A stretch of DNA of 64,000 nt from Syngnathus acus (Eukaryota > Chordata > Actinopteri > Syngnathiformes > Syngnathidae): positions 870,001 to 934,000 of the forward strand of contig NC_051100.1 in NCBI RefSeq assembly GCF_901709675.1, read 5' to 3'. Shown here one piece after another: positions 49,201-61,200 of the stretch (positions are counted from its first letter, which is position 1; each line of letters opens with the position of its first letter). A program made the translations under genes and the position numbers. The notes below the pieces were generated by a model. That model saw only the letters and a program-made list of their open reading frames with translations. It did not search any database and was not told the DNA's origin.

Positions 49201-52200
49201 AGCCATCTACCAAGTCCCATCCGTGTCACCTGTCCCCTAACCTTACCACAAACTGATTTGTTGCGTCATGTAAAAGCTGAAAAGAGTGTCATCGTTATTT
49301 CTGCCTCACAAAAATAAACAAGCCACCCCAGAGACTGAACTGTAATAAATATATCACATTGTTTTGAAATCAAATGATTCGTATGCATTTAGAACCTGGG
49401 TTTCCTGAAATGAGGGAGAATTGTGTGAGCAAATATAGGAAGAGCAAATTTTCAAACATTACCATGCTGAGATGACTGGCCGCTGAGCTTCGATTGATCG
49501 TGTCACATTTGAAGTTGAGGAACGATTCGCCCATGGCATCGTGTTCTCGTCTCGTATCCTTGTACTTGGGGCGTGGCTTTCCGACGTGGTTGACAATGGA
49601 GGCCGTTGGAGTGCCGTGCAAGACAGACCAAGAAAGTTGGTGGGACGTATCAGAAAGGCCTCCAGAGCGATGTTTGCGGAGACCTGCCAAAAGAAGTAGC
49701 AATGTCAAGAGGCAAGTAGAGGAGAACATGTTTCAATTCCACTCATCCTTATATTTCAAATACGTATTACCCTGTTGAAATGGACACAGTATATGAAAAT
49801 GACATCAGATGTGCTCAGGTAACAACCAAATCATGGCTCAGGTTGTAAATGTAATTTGACCAAACCCAGAAAACAGGTCAGGCGTGACTGACTGGTAGAA
49901 TGACATGACATGGCATCATATTTCTTACCTTGGAAATGGCCCGATTGTCTCCAGTCAGTGCCAGGTCAGCAATGCGCTCCACACACTGAACAATGCGAGT
50001 GCATGCTCTCGCTTCGTTCTGGGCCATCCACAGGATGTGCTCCTCTACCAGCATCATGTTGCTGGCTATCTCTGAAATATAGTCTCCCAGCTGTAGAGAC
50101 GTAAAGGAATCATGCATTCAGATCTTTGCATATGCAAAAGGATTTTGAAAGCAGCTGATAGATCATGCACATCAATCAGGTCAACAATTTATAATCACAA
50201 TTGCGAAGGGAGGAACAGTGGCTTCATTCATTATAGAGCGATTTCATTTAGATTAGTAGCTCCAAAGGGGACTAATTACTTCCCTGGGATGGCACCTTGC
50301 TGTTTACTTGTACTGTACTTCTCATTGTTGCTTCATTGGACTATTTCTCATTAGATGAATATGTGTGGTCTCCACTGCCTCGTCTAATACTTCAAATATC
50401 CCCTAATAGTAGATTTTCCCCGGTGCCCCGTTAGGGCTAATTGGACACGCGAGAATTCAGCTCAGCGCTACCTGCCATTCAATGCGATTTGGGGTCTCTG
50501 ATTGCCTTAGGCCAAAAGATAAGTTCACTTGAAGCAAAACGAGGCACGTCTTCCTTCTTCTAGGGTGATTGTCATTCAGGCAACGGGGCGGAGAGGAAAT
50601 GGAGAATGCAACAACTTCATTCCTGCGCTCAATTAAGGTTACAAATACCCATTTGGAAGGACTTTTTAGCAAGTCCCAGCTTTCTCCCCCTGAAGATCTT
50701 TTTCGATTCACTCAAAAGAAAAGACATTGTTGTCGTCGTATGAGCTTGCAAAGCTGCCAAAATGACAAATCCCTGCTTAAGACAGTTTAGGGTTGAAGTG
50801 CTTTTTGAAGTTTGTAAAAAGCATGGAGAAGAAAAGCGGTTTCATTTGGACAAAAACACAAACATTATACTGGACTTAAAAATCTCCCAAAAATGGTGCC
50901 GTCCCGAGACATCCACATATCACCAATCAGAGAAGTATTTAACATCTTCAGAAAGTGCTGAAACACACATTTTGCAGAAGAAACTTGGCAGGACACCAAC
51001 TATTTTGTTCACGCGCACCAATCGTGGTTTATTTCTGTTCCCACTTACTTCGTTGCGTTTCTTTACCAGTCTGGTCAGTCTCTCAACTAGGTGTGTAACA
51101 AAGATGACATCCATGACATCAGTGAAGTGAGCTGCCCTGCTGGTGAAGGCCACTAATTGCTGGCCCAAAGGCTGAGCATTGCTAGTGTTGACGGTAATCT
51201 GTCGGAGGATGGAGCATATTTTGAAAAACATTTTTTCTTTTTTTTTTTTTTAAAACTATTAGTGATGGTGCGTGCCGCTTTTTATCGATACCTGGGTGAG
51301 CTCATGTAGCACACGTGTGAGTTCACTGGCATAAGGGCACTGAGTGTAATCCTCTTCATCCCACCGTCCAGTCCGGTCACAGCGCCGCCATGCCTTCTTG
51401 TACTTATGGCTGGAGGGCACCGGAGCGTTGCCCGAAGGGTGAGGCGCAGAACCAAAAGTGGCAGGAGCGCAAGGTAAAAAAGCCAAGATGCCCGCTAGAG
51501 TCTTTGGCCATCTGCAAGTACAATATCATGATATTATCCAAAAGAGCTCTGCGTCTTGACTGCACAAAAATGAAAAACAACACAACTTAATGCACCCGAT
51601 GATACATCATATCCTTGTTCTTAGCAATTTACATCATCTGCATACTATTATTTATTTAAAAAGACAACAGAGGACTTTTGGTTCCTCCCAATAGAAAGTT
51701 GATCCAACCGTGTTCTATATGGATTATCCGGTTCAGGGTAAATGGGGTCTGGATACTGCCTGAAAGAAATGCATCACACTGCTCCCCACTCAATTATAAA
51801 GCACAGACACTCAAATTCACACTGAGTGGAAATTAATGCAAGTTAGGTGAGTGAACCACTACACCACACTGAAAGTGAAATTGAACCCACTCCATCTCCA
51901 CAGCATCTACAGAAAGTACTGCATGCTTTGATTCAACGTGAAGACATGGAGTTTCCCGGTACCTATGGTGGACAGGGAGCTGTCCCTATCTGGCAACAAC
52001 CTCACTCAACAATTGTGCAGGGAATCTGAGCACATGGCTTCCTTCTGCCTGGCGCCAGCACTGAAAGTTCATCTCCTGGGACAGAATCAAAACATGTCGG
52101 GAAGTGCACAGCTTCATTCATTGTTGAGTGGCAGGCGTAAGGACCATCCTGCAACTAGTCAACTGCTCTCAGGTTGCCCAAGCATGCCTCTGCTCTGGCT

Positions 52201-55200
52201 CCCGCTACCTGGTAATAAATGGAATTCAAATGGTCCCAAAGTAAAAAAAAAAAGGGGGCTCGTTTTCCAGCTCATTAAGCCAGTCCGCCAACAGAGGCTG
52301 AATGTGTATGCTTATGCAGCGGAGGAGGGCGAGGATGACAGCTACACTCACTCACGTGATAAGCAAGGACGTGGTGGGCTTTACTGGTAATAGAATCGTG
52401 GTGTGTCTTTTTTTTTTCCCCGTGGGAAAAGAGCAAAAGGAACAAATCCTCCCAGATTCATAGCAGTGAAGTAAAGGTCACACACAAGAGATTGTTATAC
52501 GTGTGGGACTTCATCTTTGTATCAATATGAGAGTGAAAATAGCACATTGCTCATTTAGTATGCTCTATATTGGTTGGCACTGTTGTCCAACCTGCATTTT
52601 CCGATTGTGGCTCAGCCATGACCCAATTCATCAAGAGCGAAAAACAATTAGGAAAGCATACTGTTTAAAATGAACCTTTGTGTATCATATTCACACACAC
52701 ACACAATACTTTTAGAGCCCCTTATTAGGAAATCGTTGATAAACCTCAGGAAATGTCTACTGCCCACCTGCGACCCACCAGGTCAGATGTAGGGTTAGTT
52801 TGCATTTAATTAGCGTGAAATCCAGAAAATAGCTGTAAAGCTGGGATAGGCTCCAGTACGCCCGCGTCCCTCGTGGGAGTCAGATCATGGATGGATGAAG
52901 TTTCAAATGTGGTGAGGTCAGATGAAATCATGTTTGACTTGTCTAAGAATATGATACCTTAACAAGATGAATTTTGAGGTAGACTTGGTGAAATGTTCTG
53001 CTAATATTCAATTGCCACAGCACTTTTTGAAGGTAAAGAAAGTGATTTTTTTTGCACTGACCATGTCAGTGATCTAACTTCAAGCCAATAGAGCACACCT
53101 TTCAGTTATTGAAGGCAAAAATCTAAAAGCAGCAAAGGCCATGGAACTCATTGAAGCAAAAAAAATGTTCTTCCGAGTATTCCAAAGCATTCTGGAATTG
53201 AAAAACACTTTGTACAAATATCTCAGAGACCCTGCCTGGAAATAAGGGTTGCCGAGACTCATCTGTGAGGACTCATGGTTTGGAACCGAAGGGTCACAAT
53301 TTGACTCCAGCTATGGGCATAAAAGAAAATAATGCTACACACCAAAACTCTTAAAATCCAAGAACTCCATATATAGCTTGATGGAAACGTGGCTGACCTT
53401 GAAACCTGTGGCCCTTAATCCTATTTTTTATTTATTTGTATTTCTTTTTTTTTTTATTCCATTCTTTTTGAAATTCTTGGTGCGAGGAACCATCCTAATC
53501 AAAACGGTTATGATGTAGACAGAAGAGTCTAGAGGTGACTCACCTAAACTCTCCCTTGTTGTTAGTGACTCGGTCGGAAGGGCAGTACGGCGCAGACATC
53601 TCAAGGACGACCAACTCCATCTGCCGAGAACTGTTGCCACGGGAACTCGTCACTAAACACTCCCAAGTACCAGCGAGGCCCACGTCCATGTTAGCGAGGA
53701 TGACCTCACTGGTGGAGAAATAAAAACAGGGTCATGTGACTTGAATTTTAGGAAGATTAGATATGTTCATCTACTTTGTAGAAGTCACATAAGGGCGGAT
53801 TAGAAGTGAGGAGGTAGCGCTTCAATGAGATTTACAAAGGATTTTAGGGTTAACCGAATTTGAGTGATGACGACATGATTTTTGGGTGGCTATGGATTAT
53901 TTGAAGGATTTAATGATCATAATGTGTGGGAAATTCAGATTTACAAGGATTTAAAAAAAGATATAAATATGTATCCATTCAGCTGTGGACACCATACAGC
54001 TCGGCTTTTCACATTATGATTTTCCTACATTACGAGAAAAAGGTCAGTCACACACATTATGAAGAAATCAGTCATTTGTGAAAAGGTACATTTATCAACC
54101 GCTGACCTACATACAAAGTAGCACCGCATCATTATGTGGAAAGAAGACCCAGCGGACTCATAAGGAACATTTGTGCTTGCCGGCTGATGTTTAACAAACT
54201 GAGATAAACTTTCAATTAGTCCTTCCGTGCAATAAATGTTTCAAAGTTGGCCCCATTTTCAGGGAAGCTTAAAGAGACTTTGCAAAGGTACTACATAAAA
54301 TGTGACCCCAAATCATTGCAATAACTTTGATAACTAAACAGAGGACTTTTTGAGTGGAGACCGAGAATGAGAGTTCAGTGGCAGATTACTATACTCAGTA
54401 ATACAACGAGTAACGTGTCATAATACTTCATTAGACCCTAAACACAATATATTTTTACAAGGCAAAATGAACATTACAAAAGTAACACGTTACCCCCCAA
54501 CGCTGGCAAAGGCATCCTATTTTTTTGCAGTAATATTTCCCAACCATTTTCTTGCTCATTTTGTACAAGATTACGCTGATTAAAAATGGAAGGGATTAAA
54601 AGGGATACATCCAAAGTGTCTGCTGCAGCTTGCTTGCCACGGGGCTGTAAAATGTTTGATTAATGAAACATGACTCACAGGATGGTCCCACTGCTACTGC
54701 TAGTACAGTTAATACTGCGAATTTGGCCTAGCACCATTACTCAGCAGGAGTCTAGCCGAACCATCGGGGCCTCAGGGGGTCTAGGGCTGTTACGCTCACT
54801 GCGAGAAATGCAAACAAATCATCTTAACACGACTGCAGCGGCAAATAATGCACTGTAATGACGTGGCGTGGCGCAGCGCAAGGAAGGACCTGAAGGCGGA
54901 ACCAAAGACACCCAAACAATGACGAAACAAAAACATCACACTTTAGCCTTAATCGCCAAAAGACGACACGATGCTTTGACGTCTCGTGTGGCCGCTTCGC
55001 CCAAAGCGGCACGAGTTGAATGGAATAGCCTGAAACGTGTCGAGTTCACCTTCAAAGAGGTCACTTCACTCAGACTTTGCTGCAGCCAGTGTGACAAATC
55101 CAGACACAGGCCTTAAGCCACGTACTAAATCTTGTGTACTCAGTCTTTCCCCTCTGATGGGACATGCAAGCATGCGAAGTTTAATGACTCAGAGGACATT

Positions 55201-58200
55201 GATCCAAGGTGACAAACATCAACAGGGGCCGCTGGGACTCATCAATTGTTCACCGTGGTTGAACAAGCGTGCAAAATGACCATGTGTTAAAGAACAAGTC
55301 CACGGAGATTCAAGTGTTTACTTGTTGACTTAATGAAGAAAGGAAGTCCGATCTGGAACTAACACCACACAACATCCTCAGGTGCAACACTAAGCAAAGG
55401 TGAGGCTGATATTTGTGTTGGTCCTGTAAGACACTCAAAACACATGGAAATGTCTTTTGCTCCTGCTAGAGAATTTGCAGATGGGAAACATTTCAGGTTC
55501 CAAGAAGAACATGGGCTTCACTTGGGGGAACAAACTGCATCATTTGTATCGAAATACAGGCCAAAAACAGGTCATTCTTAGGAGGACCTTGGAGAATAAT
55601 AAAGAATTCACCAAGTCCGATGTAGTATCTACCATAACGAAATTGCCTGCCTACAAATTTGGCTTTGTTGAAGCACGCATACAGTGCTAGACAAAGTTAT
55701 TACAATTTTTTTTTCTTTTTTAACTGTTCATCAGCTGGGATGACTGAACGCCTTGTGATTCCCTGCCTGGTTTGTTACCTTCCCTTGTCTCCTTCCTTTT
55801 CAGGAAAGAAGCCAAAGGAATGTTACCTGCGCTGTGGGACGGATGAAAAGCTTTAGCTGGCAAGCGTCCACCGTGTGGGTGGTTCCACCTTATTTGTCAT
55901 AACATTGAGGCAGCTGGTGACAAGTTGGGAGCATGTCTGGCACAGCAACTTTCTCAATCCTCTGTCTGTGTTGACAGGATTGGAAATAAAATAGAAGCAA
56001 TATCAAAGGATGCATGATTTGTGATGTCCTGCTTTTCCCGCCACTCCGGGCCAGTACAAGTTGTGAATTTGAAATTTTACATCACTGCAAGATTTGTAAT
56101 CACAGGACCAAACTGTGAATATTGCGCTAGTACAGGAAAACAAATTTGGGAGGGAAATTATACAAAACATAAAAGTAATTTCAATGCATATCAACACTCG
56201 TGTAAGTCTCATCAATATTTACTTTAGAGGAGGAAATGAATACAATTGCTTGTAAGCGACAGGATTATCCGAAAAACACGTGTCAATTTTCGACTTAACT
56301 TTGTAGCAACAATTATGTTTCAGCATCTGTGATCAGCAAGAGCTACGGGTGGGTTGCAAGGCCAAGCTCTCTCGGGATTGGCTGCAGATTGCTCGGGGAC
56401 GTTGGCCCACTGCCAAGTCAATTCTTTCCTGCGCTTTCAGATCCTTATCCAAGGCACCAATAACTAAAGTTAAATCCCAGCTACTTTAGATGATTGAGAG
56501 ATATAGGAGGACGCTAGGTGTGTGTGTGTGTGTTCTTTACATACATTATCTGTGAGCTGCAAATCAGTTTTACTATGTGTACTGGATTGTGTTTTTCATT
56601 CAAAATGGGTATATTAAATGAGCTTTGTGGCTCATCAAGTCATTACGCCTCGCTACTTATATACTGCAGTAACAGGCCGAGAGGAACATAGACGACTCGT
56701 GAACGTCACCTCATCATAGAGAGCTGTTAACACGTCATGATTCATGTCTTTGCAGTGTACACCACTTTCACAGACGTAATGAATAAATGTAGAGTGTCCG
56801 TTGCATTGTTATGGAACATTTAAGGCTCTATTTTCTTTTTTCAAATGACATCATGTCCGCAATTCGTTGTGCTTCATTTCGCCTCGGAAATGCACCTCAT
56901 GAAACTACTGAGCAGACTCAATGGCTGCTACAGCGATGAGTCCTGATTTCCAAGCAAACTTTTCAAATGTCATCCGTTTACATTTTCTCTCGTCACTACG
57001 CTACACTCCACTATCTGTGCTGTTGGTTGTACCTGGTAAGCAGACAACAGTCATGAAGCAAGGTTTCTTCCACGTAAACGCCTCGGTCCTCTTGCGTGGT
57101 GACAGTGTGGCCATTGTGATGCCACTGCAGCTCAACCGAAGCGTCCAAGTAAGTAACAGTGCACTGAAGAGGCAGACGGTCTCCCTGGAAAACCAGCTGC
57201 CTCTGGGAAGGGATCAAATGAAAGAGGGGTACCTCCAGAGCTCCATCTAGGAAATGAAGAGAGGAGAAAATAGCAATGGAAGCATATCACACATCTCTTC
57301 CCCCATCGCTAATGCGTTCATGTAGTGCATGAGCTTAAGTTGGGCATCCTTGTGATGAAATGGAAATGAAGACTTGCTGTGGAGGATATGTCTGTGGACA
57401 GAATTTTGACAAATGCAGCATTAAAAGCATTATTCTAATCCATCCTTGCCTCATAGCATGCAAAAATCAAGGCACCGTGGCCACAAAATAGCATTCCGTC
57501 AAGGTCATCCTCATCCCCTGTCATTCTCACATGATGTTGCTGCAAGAGAAGAAGAGCAGCTGATAAAAGAGAACAGCCTTGAGCACTCCTCTAGACTCTC
57601 CTTGACTCCAAGCATGTACGTACTACATAACAATGGAAGGCCGTCATCAATACCAATTGACTTTGGATTCGTTCTAGTATTTTGCAAGCATACTCCCTTT
57701 TTTTGATAAGGATTAGATATTAAGATGAGTTTGATTTAACAAAAAATGCAAGTGCAGCATAGATTGTGATATTTTTGTGTCCTCCGACCATTGACTGTCC
57801 GTTTTATTTATGAACCAGGATTAGCCTCAAGCTCTGCCAGCAAATTGTACCACCTTGGGAATTATTTCAGAGGGTGTTCAATACGAGGCTAGACATTTCC
57901 TTGGACACGCTCCAAAGAGCAACACAGTCATTGCCTGCACTTGTATGCAATGCTTTTTGGCCCTTGCTGCTATGCCATCCGTTGATCGGCCATTTGACGT
58001 CTGCTTCATAAAAGTCGTCTATACTGCAAAACACTTGTTTAAAAGAGACTTTCAGAAGCATTCCTAAATATTTGCAGCAGTATTTAGCAAAACGATTTCA
58101 CTATTATAGAATAATAGTATGATTTGGGGACGTCTGTTTATATACCAAGTGTGAGGGAATTTCTGAGAACAAATATTTGTGAGGTCAAGGCTCTCAAGTT

Positions 58201-61200
58201 CTGTATATTGTTCAGCATCAAATCAAACTCTTCTCTCTCTCTCCCTCCGTTCCTCTGGCTCTCACCCTCAAACTCGACTGACACTTTATGTAACACATAA
58301 TGGGGCATCCTTGGTGATGATATTTCTGTACAATTATTTTACCGCCCTCTGTTGCAACGTTCCATTGTCCATACAGTATCTTGGACTTTGTGTAATAGTG
58401 GTTAGGGTTAGTGCTAGTAACAGACTGCACAACCGACAATTTGGAGTTGGCCAAATGCTGCTACTTTTGAAGCTGTGTATTTTTGCGTCGGACGCTGCCG
58501 AAGCAAAACACAATGATTGGTTTATTGCAAGTGAGGTTGTGTCAAGGAGAGACAACAAAATCGGACATAGTGCTGTTTGTGGGAGCATAAAAGCATATCA
58601 GTGTGCCTTTTGTCTATGGAAGAATCATTCACTCTGACAAGCAAACGTTGTTATTATACAGCTAAAGAGTTCCCTCTGGAGCATGACTGATGATATTGTT
58701 TAGACTACATTTAGCAATTAAAAGTCTGCAGTAATAAACTGGTCGCTATTTTACCACACTTTGGCAGAGAACTTGAATGTGCATGCTGAAAAGATGTCAA
58801 ATTCATGTTTAGCTGTCTACATGATACATCCATCCACATCTATCATATCTGCATATCCTCTTCAGGCTGAAGTACCCAGAGAGAATCTAGGCAAGCATGG
58901 GGAAAATGTGTAAACTTCACACAGGAAATCAAATGATGAGATTTAAACAAAGGTCAGAAGTGCCTACGTGAAACCCTGGGGAAAATTGCTACAGTCATAT
59001 TTTTCATGATGTCCATTTGTACATTGATTGATTCAAACGTACTATCTGGAGGGCTTTTAATCGTTGAGGTTCTACTATATTGTGGCAATGATTGATAGAG
59101 GGTAAAAGTGTTTGCTTTGTTGTTGCCCCAGTCCCGCCCCCACTCAACCCTCTCCATGCACTTTAGAATTTGACATTGGCGGTGGTTAGTAACACACCAT
59201 TTCCTCAGCTCTCACATTCCACTGATAAAAAGTACAACTTATCCCATAAGGCCACGCTTCTACAGAGCGAGACTTGGCTCATAACACAGGAGACCTGTGG
59301 GATAGATATGGGAATATTACCATCAACTGCTCGGCTGCCAGCCTTGTGTGTGAAGCAACAGAGTGAAACAACTTTTTCAGATACCACTTCAACAATTTTG
59401 CTTGTCTAACGTGTAGCTGAAATAAAACCATCTTAAGATCACAAAAGCGGCCATTAGTGGGGTTTCTCACTATCAGCTTCATACTGTTGGCAGTACACAA
59501 CATACGGATTTGGGCATGGTTACTCTTCATTCTCCTGATTGTCAAGGGCTTTATGCTGCCCAAGGCATTTATTCAGCAGTTTCTCACTGGAGTCCATTCT
59601 TGCTCTTTTATCCGTGGTTCTGAGTTCCCAGCCAACCTCCTTCCTTTCTTAGTGTACAGTTTTTCGGGACACTGAAGTTTCAACATTATGCCCAAGTCTG
59701 ACGCCATTGGAAAAATGCATCATTGCACGGACAACCATGTCGCTCAACGGAAGTACCGGCCCGAACAATACCGTGAGCTAAGAAAAAGAAAATAGATGAA
59801 AGTTGAGTGACCCCCTTTCTCTGCTGGGTCCAGCCATGCAAGTGAGAGATGATGTGCCATTGAGCCAGGAGTTAACCGAGCAGATGGCACGAGCAGAAGG
59901 AGCAGCGGGTGAAGATTGTCAGGCTCAAGAGTTGGTGAAGGCCAGGCAACGTTACCAAATGTTGGGCTTTATGCTTTGGTAATTGTGGATTTCTTTCTCC
60001 CACCTCGCACTTATTATTGCGTCGCAAAGAGGGCTTGATTGTTTTAGGATGCTAGTTAAGTTTAATGATGTAGGCTAAATTATTTTCATGATGCAAATGA
60101 CCCTTTTAGCACCGCCTGTACAGTTAACCGTCTCATGACGATGACAATTTGACTCTGGAATTTCCATTACTTTCTAATGGAAAAGCAGTTTGTTAGCGTA
60201 GCGGACAATCAGAACGGAGGCGCTTACCACATGTGAGCTGCTGTCCTCGGAGATTGCGAAACCCCAGGCCGTGGAGGTGGGTGGGAAACACGCATGCCGT
60301 GTCATTGCCAATCCTCACTGAGTTGCTTCGGGCCCACAAGAGAAGCCATTTCAGCTGACAGTCACAGAATAAAGTATCTGTCCTGAAGTGTCTGGTGAAA
60401 ACAGCAAAATGCAGTTACAAACCTGTAAGTCAAAAATAATATTTCATATTACACTCTTCCTTATAAGCGTGCATCAATTGTTAATGCCGAGTTCCATTTG
60501 TGGTCCGCATTCTTAAGCAGCATCAAAATGGCCTCTTGGCTCTACAAATAACTACAATTTATTCTGACATTCATTTTCTAAAAAACATTTTACATATTGT
60601 AATTGACTGTGGAAAAAAGTTCTTTTGCAGGTCATCTGAAATGTTGTGAAAAAAAGAACTATAATAAAATATATATCGAGCGGGGGTGTTTCTCTTGAAA
60701 AATTGTGGGCTGCTGTGTTTGTAACGAGCAGAATAATGCCGCCCAGAGGAATAGTCTCACGTTGGTACTTAAACTGCATACTAAATTAGATGAGATTGAA
60801 TCAACTATGGTTGCAGCCAAGCAGTGCATACTATTTCACCTCAATCGCTTCAACAAGAAATTCCATACAATCTATTGACTGATTATTCTGATTGCATTCA
60901 TCCTTAATAAACTTATGTCAATATTAAGTGAATGACCCAGATTTTTAGATCTCATTTCTTATCAAATTTTCTTACAGTACTCTTAGAGCCACTAGGTGTG
61001 AGAAGAGTCCAACTGTCAACGTGGAGAAGATATTCCCAGATAAATTCCTGCAAGCAGAAAAACATACTTTTCAGCCACATCGGAGAAATAGTTCTACAAT
61101 ATCCACCTATCTGTCCATCTTCTTAGATCCTCAGCAGAGAAGCATTCCCTCCTCACTTCCTCTCCAGCCCCCCCGAGGAACACAGTTTAATGCCAAGTTT

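Larger units (their letters stand above)
35826..49462. other. adgra1 large intron inside the GAIN region (13.6 kb)
   Basis: No recognised exon on either strand. It contains an antisense-orientation fish repeat copy (about 36340-36530), (GGAT)n (37185-37282), a poly-A run near 38955, an AT palindrome near 39285-39315, (GGAC)n (40947-40971) and (CCA)n near 41266-41288. The remaining open frames are short and lack family motifs. Confidence 0.65.

Noticed and set aside
51938-52390. 150-codon plus-strand frame in the Ig-HormR intron
   Set aside because: No motif, no splice context, and opposite to the gene; most likely chance.
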